From contig JAIZWL010000004.1 of NCBI GenBank assembly GCA_021498125.1, positions 62,001 to 126,000 on the forward strand: a stretch of 64,000 nucleotides of DNA, read 5' to 3'. Within the stretch, counting starts at the first letter, position 1. Every line of letters starts with the position of its first letter. This stretch comes from Candidatus Thorarchaeota archaeon (GTDB taxonomy: Archaea > Asgardarchaeota > Thorarchaeia > Thorarchaeales > Thorarchaeaceae). Made by a program: the position numbers and the translations under genes. The notes under the pieces were generated by a model, which saw only the letters and a list, made by a program, of their open reading frames with translations, ran no database searches and was not told the origin of the DNA. This document shows, in pieces, positions 54,819 through 62,223 of this stretch.

Positions 54819-56381
54819 TTACTCGGAATAGGACTTCCATAACTCGCCCCACTCGGTCTCTTCAAAGAACCATTTGACCCATTTTTTGCCTTTCAGCGGG
54901 AGCCAAATACCGTCATGATAGAGCCCGGAGAGTTGAGTTGGTAGCCACATCAATGGCGATCTAAATAGAAGCCATTCCATTCCCGGGAAGCGAAGAAAGC
55001 CACGATTCCAAGTGATCACAGGACTTCGACCAGTCGAGAGATGGAAGTTCGGAAGATCTTTCCACGACTCGAAATCACCAACGAGCTCGATGTTCTCGGG
55101 GTCCGACTCGCCAAGGCCTAACTCCTTTGCGATCTGTAGCTTTCTGACAAGCCTCTGGTCAAGACCCATGATCCGAGTCTGAACAGTATCGGCTGCAACC
55201 ATATCGTTCGTTGCAAGAAGTATATTTCCGACCTTTGGGATCATAGTACGCGGACCCGCCCCATCCCCAACAATGGTACCGTCGGTGAGCACAAACTCGG
55301 AATTGGAAATTGTCTTTTGAAGGAAAAGAAGATCTACTAGCACCTCATGGATCTTCAGATGAGCAAGATGCCGATTCTTGGTCAAATAGAGACCAAAAGA
55401 GTCCTTCAGAGCCCCAGTCATCTCCGTGTGGCCGTGTGTGTTGTGAAGAACAATTCCGTTTCCTACAAAATTGTTAGTCCCGGTAACACTCAAATCGTAT
55501 AGATATTTAACATCACTGTCAATTTGAGTTACTTCAGTCACATGATCCCATGCAATATTGTCGAACGTAATCTCTTCATTTTGAAGAGCTGCGATCATAT
55601 CACCTTGTGTAATACGATCAGCTCGTTTCCAGCCTGTTGGTGTCAAAAATGGATGGCGCCCAGAAACTTTGACTTCCTTAGAGGTCTTTGTCTTAACTAG
55701 ATAGAGCTTCTTTGGAGAAGGAGTTCTCCAAAACTGATAGGCGAATCCTTCTTTGACCGACCCATCCGGATTCAATGTAACAATACCCACACGAGATTCT
55801 GCGACAGCATCCCCATCGGGAGTAGCAATCACATCGGTGCTCTCATGGATATCATCCACAAGATCGGAAATGGGCAAGATGCGTCCATCTGCAAGATGAA
55901 CCTGGGTATCGGGATGAACGCACTTAATTGTAGGCAAGTGGACTATGTTTGTCCCGAAGATCTCTTTGGGAGCGATGACTTCTCCAAATATGTTCTCCAG
56001 CTCGAGTGTTCTTCGCGAGAGTTTGACAGGAACGTAGTGAGCATAGATTAGTGGAAAGAATTTGATCTTGTGCTTTCGCAGGACGGGATACCAGTTATTT
56101 TGTCGAGTGCCTTCAAAGATATTTGTCACGACGGTCTCGTTTTCAACCGCCTGTATTCGTCGTGGCTCATAGCCATCAGCAATTAGTTTTTTGAGGAACC
56201 CATCAAGAATATACGGGTTCGTCGAGCAGGCCGGATAGAACTTGCTCCATGAAAGATTAAGTTTGATACTGGTTAGCTTGTTTTTATCGATGTGCTTATC
56301 ATAATCAGCCAAGTCCATCAGACGGGCGATATCATCAAAAATGGTCTTTGGACTTGTCTTGACAACTGCAACTTTGACCAT
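54819..56381 (-). CDS. DUF362 domain protein interrupted by a mini-intein
   Basis: The host protein (about 359 aa after splicing) belongs to DUF362 (PF04015): KLTSIKLNLSWSK near residue 35-47, an internal PTIK|THGHTEMTGALKDSFG junction that restores the conserved K-T-H-x-x-x-T-G-A-x-K motif, and GDGAGPR with a later MVAADTVQTRIMGLD. Residues 154-314 are a 161-residue intein. DUF362 proteins are sometimes joined to ferredoxin domains; none is seen here. The catalytic role is unknown. It is the first gene of a four-gene minus-strand set with a UbiA-type prenyltransferase, a PHP phosphoesterase and a flippase-like protein. Splicing of the intein would be required to make the active protein. Confidence 0.88.
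   Translation of the reverse strand: MVKVAVVKTSPKTIFDDIARLMDLADYDKHIDKNKLTSIKLNLSWSKFYPACSTNPYILDGFLKKLIADGYEPRRIQAVENETVVTNIFEGTRQNNWYPVLRKHKIKFFPLIYAHYVPVKLSRRTLELENIFGEVIAPKEIFGTNIVHLPTIKCVHPDTQVHLADGRILPISDLVDDIHESTDVIATPDGDAVAESRVGIVTLNPDGSVKEGFAYQFWRTPSPKKLYLVKTKTSKEVKVSGRHPFLTPTGWKRADRITQGDMIAALQNEEITFDNIAWDHVTEVTQIDSDVKYLYDLSVTGTNNFVGNGIVLHNTHGHTEMTGALKDSFGLYLTKNRHLAHLKIHEVLVDLLFLQKTISNSEFVLTDGTIVGDGAGPRTMIPKVGNILLATNDMVAADTVQTRIMGLDQRLVRKLQIAKELGLGESDPENIELVGDFESWKDLPNFHLSTGRSPVITWNRGFLRFPGMEWLLFRSPLMWLPTQLSGLYHDGIWLPLKGKKWVKWFFEETEWGELWKSYSE
55440..55922 (-). other. Mini-intein (161 aa, no homing endonuclease) in the DUF362 protein
   Basis: The first residue is Cys154 in the block-A sequence CVHPDTQVHLADGRILPISD. 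Block B is VSGRHPFLTPTGWKRAD, with the T-x-x-H-type histidine position filled by GRHP. The end is YLYDLSVTGTNNFVGNGIVLHN, with terminal His-Asn (residues 313-314). The following extein residue is Thr315, a permitted nucleophile. The middle is too short for a LAGLIDADG or HNH endonuclease. Removal joins K153 to T315 inside the most conserved motif of the host, typical of intein insertion at active-site-like positions. Confidence 0.9.
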
Positions 56382-56506
56382 AGTAATTCATCTCGTTGAA
56401 GTGAAATCATTAACGAGTTATCCTAAGTTAATGCGGATATAATCCCTTAAGAAAGTAACTCCATGGCAACGTAAGAATTCAGATTGAAAGGGGGCCAAGT
56501 CACAGA

Positions 56507-56863
56507 TTAGTGCTCAATCTTGTCATCGGAGATGTTTGGAATCTTGACGGCAAGAATCAACGTATCAGTATTTGATTCGGCCTCTAACCAGTGCTCTTGT
56601 CCGCGATCCACAATTGCCACATCCCCTTCATTTAGGGAATACATCTCTGAACCGATACCGATGCGTGCGGGAGTCAGGGCGACCATCACTTCATCAACGT
56701 GTTCATGAAAATGTGGACAAGTTCGTCCGCCCGATGGAACCCGGACTAGTATGAACCCTGCTGTTGTGATCGGTTCCCGAAAGACAACATCGGCAATATA
56801 TTGGGCGCTATACCCATGCCGGCGCTGAGGTGGATTGGATGATGCACGAAAGATTTTAGCCAT
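56507..56863 (-). CDS. Small cupin-domain protein
   Basis: The 118-aa protein is a single cupin_2 barrel. Motif 1 is GGRTCPHFHEHVDEVMVAL (metal ligands His-x-His and Glu), and motif 2 is SLNEGDVAIVDRGQEHWLEA with its His. The frame is open to 56890, but a TAATTTAAG box near 56893-56900 would start transcription about 56871. This favours the ATG at 56863 (MAKIFRASSN). It is divergent from the pseudo-GTPase operon. Cupins of this size act as metal-dependent enzymes or ligand sensors; the substrate is unknown. Confidence 0.8.
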   Translation of the reverse strand: MAKIFRASSNPPQRRHGYSAQYIADVVFREPITTAGFILVRVPSGGRTCPHFHEHVDEVMVALTPARIGIGSEMYSLNEGDVAIVDRGQEHWLEAESNTDTLILAVKIPNISDDKIEH

Positions 56864-56990
56864 TGATTGTTCCCATGATGCAGACATCATATGCTTAAAT
56901 TAGTGTTACGCCATAGACAAAGTATCATACACCAGTGGAATCTTAAGCGCCCAGTACAATGATATCACAAAGAAAACGGAGCAAAATTCT

Positions 56991-58097
56991 GTGCAAGTGA
57001 AGCATTCAAGGACCACCAAGAGAATACTGCTCAAGACAGTGGTCCTCGGCTTCGATCCTGCACTTCAGGCGGGCTATCTCAATATGGCTGCTGGGTCTAA
57101 TCTCTCCCACCAGTTATTCAATGCAGTTGGCGTCTGCATTGGAGTGGTGAATGTCCAGCAGGAACACGAACGTGTTGCAATTCAGATGTGGTCATTACCG
57201 CTAGAAGAACGATTACAGGGTCTCACACAATCGTTCATGAGAGGACGCCATGTTGTGATCATAGTACTTCGGCCCGAAGAAGTGAAAGAGGTACAGAGGA
57301 TTCTCAACGCGAGCGGCATCACGGATCACGAACGTATCATGTATGTCATTATCGGAGATGAACCAGAAGCATCAGAAGCAATCACACGTCTCCAATCAAC
57401 GCTTGACCGTTCGGTCAACATAGGTGTGAATAACTCAGTCATTGATACGGTACTAAATATGATCAAGCATTTTTCATTCTTCAGTGAGAAACCAGATAGT
57501 CCACTCATTGTCAAGCTAAGCCCTGAGATTTGTAGACCATTCGTGGCCACCATGGGCACAGAAAAATTCCCGGCCAATACACCAGAAGAAGTTGAGGCAA
57601 TCATTCATCTTGCAAGAGGTTATAAACTTGAAATCTCCGACGACGAAACGGAAGTGATCTTCGCTCTGCCCTTGGGCAAGGTCAAATTGAACATTGTCAC
57701 AGGGTCAGTGATATTCTACCCTACCGCATGTGAATTGTGCAAGAACACGTGTAAACGTAAAATAAGACTCTGTATCGTCACGGCAGACTCGGGGTGGACG
57801 AACACACCATTCAGTCCGGGGGCCCTCTTTACGATCGCAAAATTGTACGCCTTCGCAACTCAAGATCTTCCGCAAGACGTAGAGTCACAGATGCTACGTG
57901 CGGTCCAATGCTCAAAGTTCAACCCGATTGATAGCTTTGACAATGAAATGAAGAGAGCAATCATGCCACCTCAAGGTCATCCTCACCTTCAAGAGTCACT
58001 CATGCAAATTGCGCTACGGAGATTACGAAGCGGTAAATTAAATCGTGAGACTTTTGAGATGTTAAAGAAACGATTGAAAAGTGCACGTCAGGGATAG
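56991..58097 (+). CDS. Degenerate small-GTPase-like protein (pseudo-GTPase) with Cys cluster
   Basis: The first 170 residues follow the Ras/Rab/Gtr fold pattern. The strand ILLKTVVLGFD occupies the place of the P-loop, but the next residues are PALQAGYL, so the GxxxxGK(S/T) motif is lost. IQMWSLPLEERLQGLTQSFMRGRHVVIIVLRP corresponds to the W-D-x-x-G-Q-E-R-x...YYRGA..VVFD region, with the DxxG also lost. Residues about 175-250 form a second domain. It is followed by CELCKNTCKRKIRLC, a likely metal site, and a helical C-terminus. The GTG start has GGAG nine bases upstream. The gene lies 20 bases ahead of the LOG-family gene and shares its operon with a PPP phosphatase. A non-hydrolysing scaffold or regulator is the most likely role. 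The family assignment is by pattern and is not certain. Confidence 0.7.
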   Translation: MQVKHSRTTKRILLKTVVLGFDPALQAGYLNMAAGSNLSHQLFNAVGVCIGVVNVQQEHERVAIQMWSLPLEERLQGLTQSFMRGRHVVIIVLRPEEVKEVQRILNASGITDHERIMYVIIGDEPEASEAITRLQSTLDRSVNIGVNNSVIDTVLNMIKHFSFFSEKPDSPLIVKLSPEICRPFVATMGTEKFPANTPEEVEAIIHLARGYKLEISDDETEVIFALPLGKVKLNIVTGSVIFYPTACELCKNTCKRKIRLCIVTADSGWTNTPFSPGALFTIAKLYAFATQDLPQDVESQMLRAVQCSKFNPIDSFDNEMKRAIMPPQGHPHLQESLMQIALRRLRSGKLNRETFEMLKKRLKSARQG

Positions 58098-58117
58098 GCA
58101 CGAAGGTCGAATCACCA

Positions 58118-58633
58118 ATGGTAAAACCAATGATTGCAGTAGTTGGAGGTTCTAGCGCAGATGAGGAGGTACTCGTTCTTGCAGAAGAAGTCGGACGAGA
58201 AATCGCACGTAATGGAGCAGTGCTTGTCTGCGGCGGACTCGGCGGAGTCATGGAGGCTGCCTGCCGTGGGGCGAAGGCCGAGGGAGGAATCACCGTAGGC
58301 ATACTCCCCACAGATGACCACGACCATGCTAATGCATATGTAGACATCGCCATCCCAACAGGTCTAGGGTATGGGAGAAATGTGCTTGTTGCAAAGAGTG
58401 GAATGGGGGTCATTGCAATAGCGGGTATGGCAGGAACACTTAGTGAGATGGCCATTGCATGGTTCTCGAATCGACCGATAGCCGGACTTGTCTCATCCGG
58501 CGGCTGGGCCAAACGCCTTGCAGGAGAACGCATCGATGAAAGACGTTCGGATCAAGTCTATTCTGCAACCTCGGCCCGCGATGCTGTCGAGTACATACTC
58601 AAAGAGATTCAGAGGGTTCCCACAAGTGAATGA
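58118..58633 (+). CDS. TIGR00725 / LOG-like Rossmann-fold protein
   Basis: The 171-aa protein has the family layout: an N-terminal strand MIAVVGGSSADEE, the nucleotide-binding LVCGGLGGVMEAACRGAKAEGG.TVGILP, and GMAGTLSEMAIAW in place of the PGGxGTxxE motif of cytokinin-activating LOG enzymes. LOG enzymes release free bases from nucleoside 5-monophosphates; TIGR00725 members lack a proven substrate. Its stop overlaps the phosphatase start by eight bases, so the two are translated together. Confidence 0.88.
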   Translation: MVKPMIAVVGGSSADEEVLVLAEEVGREIARNGAVLVCGGLGGVMEAACRGAKAEGGITVGILPTDDHDHANAYVDIAIPTGLGYGRNVLVAKSGMGVIAIAGMAGTLSEMAIAWFSNRPIAGLVSSGGWAKRLAGERIDERRSDQVYSATSARDAVEYILKEIQRVPTSE

Positions 58634-59471
58634 ACAATTTATTGAAGACTTGAGTACTGGTCAGAGAAAATTGGAACGGGACGAAGCTGTACGACTCTTA
58701 CATAAAGCAATCGAACTCAATAAGAAAAAGAAAAACGTCGTACGAATTCCTGATCGTGATGTCGTATTTGTCGGAGACCTTCATGGCGAGCTGAATTGTC
58801 TCAGATCGGTCATAGAACAGTTCGTAAAATCTACTGAAAAACATATTGTGTTTCTTGGAGACTATGGTGACCGTGGCCCACTTCAGGTTGAGACCTTCAA
58901 TACTGTCGTTGCTCTCTTGACCACCTACCCAGAACGAATCACCATGCTAAGGGGAAACCATGAGGCAATGAGTGTTGCTTCGAGATATGGGTTCCGCGAT
59001 GCGATTTCAAAGGTGTACGGTGGAGAGATGTTTGATGAATATTGCAACGTCTTTGCGGCCCTGCCTATCGCGGGCAAATCCAGAGATGGCCTCTTTTGCT
59101 GTCATGGGGGTGTTCCTGAGGGCGTAACCTCTATCTCTCAGCTACAATCAATCGACCGGCATCAAATAGACCCCGAACAGGGAATGCTTTTCCAGATCCT
59201 ATGGAATGATCCTTCGGAGGGCGATTTTAGATTTACAGATAATATTCGCGGCGGTAACTCTCGCTATTTTGGCCGAATTGCATTTGCCGAATTTCAAGAG
59301 AGGCTAAATATCCATACTATGATTAGAGCGCATCAAGTTTTTCCCGAGGGCTACAAAATCTTCTTTGATGGCGGACTCATTAGCGTTTTCAGTGCTACGT
59401 ACCTCGATAGAGTCAACCCAAAAGTCATTGTGCGAGATAATGAAAACGGTATCCGACCAGTTGACATATGA
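58626..59471 (+). CDS. PPP-family serine/threonine protein phosphatase
   Basis: The 281-aa protein has all PPP metal and catalytic motifs: GDLHGE (GDxHG), GDYGDRG (GDxxDRG), RGNHE (GNHE), CCHGG (HGG) and RAHQ. These match eukaryotic PP1/PP2A-type enzymes that remove phosphate from Ser and Thr with two metal ions. The GTG at 58626 (VNEQFIEDL) has AGAGGG nine bases upstream and is preferred over the ATG at 58488, which lies deep in the previous gene. Co-transcription with a pseudo-GTPase suggests regulated signalling. No membrane span is present. Confidence 0.9.
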   Translation: MNEQFIEDLSTGQRKLERDEAVRLLHKAIELNKKKKNVVRIPDRDVVFVGDLHGELNCLRSVIEQFVKSTEKHIVFLGDYGDRGPLQVETFNTVVALLTTYPERITMLRGNHEAMSVASRYGFRDAISKVYGGEMFDEYCNVFAALPIAGKSRDGLFCCHGGVPEGVTSISQLQSIDRHQIDPEQGMLFQILWNDPSEGDFRFTDNIRGGNSRYFGRIAFAEFQERLNIHTMIRAHQVFPEGYKIFFDGGLISVFSATYLDRVNPKVIVRDNENGIRPVDI

Positions 59472-59480
59472 TGGGAACTT

Positions 59481-59506
59481 CGATATATCCATACATTGTT
59501 ATATCG
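59481..59506. promoter_or_regulatory. Inverted repeat upstream of the BASS-like transporter
   Basis: CGATATA (59481-59487) and TATATCG (59500-59506) form a perfect 7-base inverted repeat with a 12-base spacer. They are followed by the partly palindromic TGTAAATACA. It lies in the 134-base gap after the phosphatase gene and could be an operator of the transporter gene or a weak message end. No T-tract follows. Confidence 0.3.
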
Positions 59507-59605
59507 GAATATGTAAATACATTATGAGATGTTCCCCGAAATCAACATACCATGAGTTCTAGCACTTGAAAGCCACGCTCCTAGTCTTCAGGGGAATAAA
59601 CAGTC

Positions 59606-60649
59606 ATGAACAAAGAATCATCCGAAAATCCTAATACAAGATCCATTGATAGAATCAAGAACAATCTCTCAAAATATCTGCTACCGTACACATTTATTGT
59701 CATGCTACTTGGTTTTACTACTGGCTATTATTTTCAAAGTAAAATATACTCACAACTAGTGTTGCCAGTGGTCTTCATTATGATCTACCCCATGATGATC
59801 AACATGTCTATCTCACATCTTAAGAAAGTCAAGGGTTCTATTAAACCATTAATCTTAGCGCTTATTCTCAATTTTGTCTATGCACCGATCATCATGTACT
59901 TTCTTGTTGACATCTTTGTACCCGATATTGATCTTGCAATTGCACTGATATTCTTAGCAATTGCACCAGCGTCAAGTATGGGCTTGGGCTACATCGGACT
60001 GGCGGAGGGGCATATGTTGACGGGGTCCATCATCGTGACAACTGCCTTTCTTGTTTCACTCGTGGCCTATCCAATCTTTGGTATATATCTCGCAGGAGTA
60101 GGGCACATTACAATACCAGCAGCTCTGCTCATTCAAAACCTGATAATAGTAATCGTCCTGCCCTTTGCCCTTGGGATCGGAACTCGCGAGTATATCGAAC
60201 GACATCATGGAATTAAAAAATATGGAGAAATAAAAGCGTACTTCTCAACAACGACTCTGGCTGCATTGTATGTTCTAATGTTTTTGATCTTTGCTTCTAA
60301 AGCCCATCTTATCCTCGAAAAATACACGATATTTTTCATGATAGCCCCGGTGGCACTCATCTTCTATCCACTTACGACCTACTTGATTACACATGTCAAC
60401 AAGAGAATCTTAAATCTAGAATATGGAACGCATCAATCCGTAGTCTTCACATCAGTGAGCAAGAATGTTGCACTAGCAATTGCCATCTTCATTGCAGTCT
60501 TCGGAGAGGTAGGACAGTACATGGCAGTAGCCCCCGCAATAATGTCTCTGTTTCAAGCTCCATTTTTGATGGGCTATCTAAGACTGTCAGATCGCGTCAA
60601 ATCATTTTTCTCTCTAAAAGAGGATGATGCTGATATAGACACACCATGA
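59606..60649 (+). CDS. BASS/ACR3-like membrane transporter
   Basis: The 347-aa protein has about ten membrane spans. YPMMINMSISHLKKVKGSIKPL near residues 60-85 and SVSKNVALAIAIFIAVFGE near 283-302 resemble the bile-acid:sodium symporter superfamily, closest in pattern to ACR3 arsenite exporters. The cysteine that ACR3 needs in span 4 is absent: the corresponding stretch reads AIAPASSMGLGYIGLAEG. Arsenite export is therefore doubtful and the substrate is open. A TDT-family transporter follows about 110 bases downstream on the same strand. Confidence 0.8.
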   Translation: MNKESSENPNTRSIDRIKNNLSKYLLPYTFIVMLLGFTTGYYFQSKIYSQLVLPVVFIMIYPMMINMSISHLKKVKGSIKPLILALILNFVYAPIIMYFLVDIFVPDIDLAIALIFLAIAPASSMGLGYIGLAEGHMLTGSIIVTTAFLVSLVAYPIFGIYLAGVGHITIPAALLIQNLIIVIVLPFALGIGTREYIERHHGIKKYGEIKAYFSTTTLAALYVLMFLIFASKAHLILEKYTIFFMIAPVALIFYPLTTYLITHVNKRILNLEYGTHQSVVFTSVSKNVALAIAIFIAVFGEVGQYMAVAPAIMSLFQAPFLMGYLRLSDRVKSFFSLKEDDADIDTP

Positions 60650-60758
60650 TTATAATTTATGAAAATGAGGTAATAGCAATAAAAAAGAACATTGTAGTGT
60701 GTACATCGAAATATTGAGATATAGTAATTTTCCCGAAAAATGCAACGAAGGAGATAAA

Positions 60759-61790
60759 ATGGATTCAAAGTGGATTCAAAACTTCGCCCCCTCATGGTTT
60801 GCTGTAGTGATGGGGACAGGTATCCTTGCAATGACAAGCCTTCAATACGCAACAATGTTGCCTTTACTTGGATTTGTGGCGTCTGGATTGGCTATTTTTA
60901 ATATAATAGTCTTCTTTATTTTATTGATTCCTTGGATACTAAGATGGATCTTCTATCCCAAGGAGGCATCAGACGATCTAAAACATCCAAACATGAGTAA
61001 TTTCTATCCCACTATGACGATTGCACTTGTGGTTCTTGCAGCCCATTTTGGACAGTTCGGATTCAGTAGTCTTGCATTCCGAACATGGCTTCTCGGGGCA
61101 CTTGGTACAGTTATCTTCAGTATACTAATTCCATATGAGATGTTCAAGAAAGAGGAAATTGCTCCTGAGCATATCTCACCAGCATGGTTCATCCCTCCAG
61201 TTGCTCTGATTGTCATTCCTCTTGTGGGAGGACCATTTATCGCTCAGGCTAGCGGCCTTATGCAGGAGTTCTTGATTCTACTGAACTACTTCGGTTTCGG
61301 TGCAGGATTTTTACTATATATTTCACTCCTCGCAATCTGCCTTTACAGGTTTATCATCCATCACCCGATGCCAAACACAATGGCCCCAACAGTATGGATA
61401 AGCCTTGGACCTATTGGTGCTGGAACTGTTGCCGTTGTAAATGTGATAACCAATTCATCATTTGTAACAGTTAAGGAGCCTTTCTTCATCATGGGATTCC
61501 TGTTCTGGAGTTTTGGAATCTGGTGGCTCTTCATGGCAATCATCATGACAGTTCACTATATTCGAAGGTTGACACTCCCGTATGCAATGACCTGGTGGGC
61601 GTTCATCTTTCCCCTCGGCGCTTTTGTTGCAGGATGTCACGTGATTGGGCAGACGTTAGGGTTCCAGTTGATCGATTTCATTGGTTTTGGTCTCTACTGG
61701 TTGTTATTCACATTTTGGATAATCACAAGTATTGGTCTGGGATTTATGCGAATCCACAAAAAAGACAAAAGACCGGAACAAGACCAATGA
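60759..61790 (+). CDS. TDT/SLAC1-family transporter (tellurite-resistance/dicarboxylate type)
   Basis: The 343-aa protein has ten predicted spans and opens with MDSKWIQNFAPSWFAVVMGTGIL, the usual start of the C4-dicarboxylate/tellurite (TehA/Mae1/SLAC1) family. The ATG at 60759 follows GGAG with ideal spacing; the frame open to 60699 lacks one. Relatives are anion channels or exporters for sulfite, malate or chloride; the substrate here is not evident. It converges tightly on the small membrane protein gene (one base between the stops). Confidence 0.86.
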   Translation: MDSKWIQNFAPSWFAVVMGTGILAMTSLQYATMLPLLGFVASGLAIFNIIVFFILLIPWILRWIFYPKEASDDLKHPNMSNFYPTMTIALVVLAAHFGQFGFSSLAFRTWLLGALGTVIFSILIPYEMFKKEEIAPEHISPAWFIPPVALIVIPLVGGPFIAQASGLMQEFLILLNYFGFGAGFLLYISLLAICLYRFIIHHPMPNTMAPTVWISLGPIGAGTVAVVNVITNSSFVTVKEPFFIMGFLFWSFGIWWLFMAIIMTVHYIRRLTLPYAMTWWAFIFPLGAFVAGCHVIGQTLGFQLIDFIGFGLYWLLFTFWIITSIGLGFMRIHKKDKRPEQDQ

Positions 61791-61791
61791 T

Positions 61792-62223
61792 TCAAAAATC
61801 ATTGAGATCATCATCATAAGATCGTTCGTGCTCATCGAGTACTACTGTTCCATCAGGCAAGACACGCTGCAACAGGTCATAATCTTCATTCCATTCACGG
61901 TATCGTCTTCTACGACCTAAAAATCCAGCTACGGTAATTACAACAAAGACAATAATGGCAACTGAATAAAGCTCTGTTCGCGAGTCAAAATAACTTGAAG
62001 ATACTGCTAGTGCAGCAACAGCAATTGCTCCAATAAGAACCATGTTCAGACAGCAATCACATTGGAGCGATGCACCCTTCGGCCCAAGGGCGTAATCTTC
62101 AGGAGTTGTTCCTGGAGCATAGTTTAGGTAGTAGTTGAAGATGGCCATGAGAATAGTGACTGCACTGATCGATAACAGAAGCATTAGGTCCATCTTCAAC
62201 CAAGTCCTCCGTTCACGCATCAT
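61792..62223 (-). CDS. Small three-span membrane protein, unknown function
   Basis: The 143-aa protein has three hydrophobic spans (about 10-32, 58-80 and 86-105). A cysteine cluster CDCC lies at the second span, and the acidic cytosolic tail (DLLQRVLPDGTVVLDEHE) follows a GRRRRYREW basic stop signal. I know no family. Its ATG overlaps the stop of the PIN-domain gene (ATGA), so the two are co-translated and may work together. Confidence 0.75.
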   Translation of the reverse strand: MMRERRTWLKMDLMLLLSISAVTILMAIFNYYLNYAPGTTPEDYALGPKGASLQCDCCLNMVLIGAIAVAALAVSSSYFDSRTELYSVAIIVFVVITVAGFLGRRRRYREWNEDYDLLQRVLPDGTVVLDEHERSYDDDLNDF

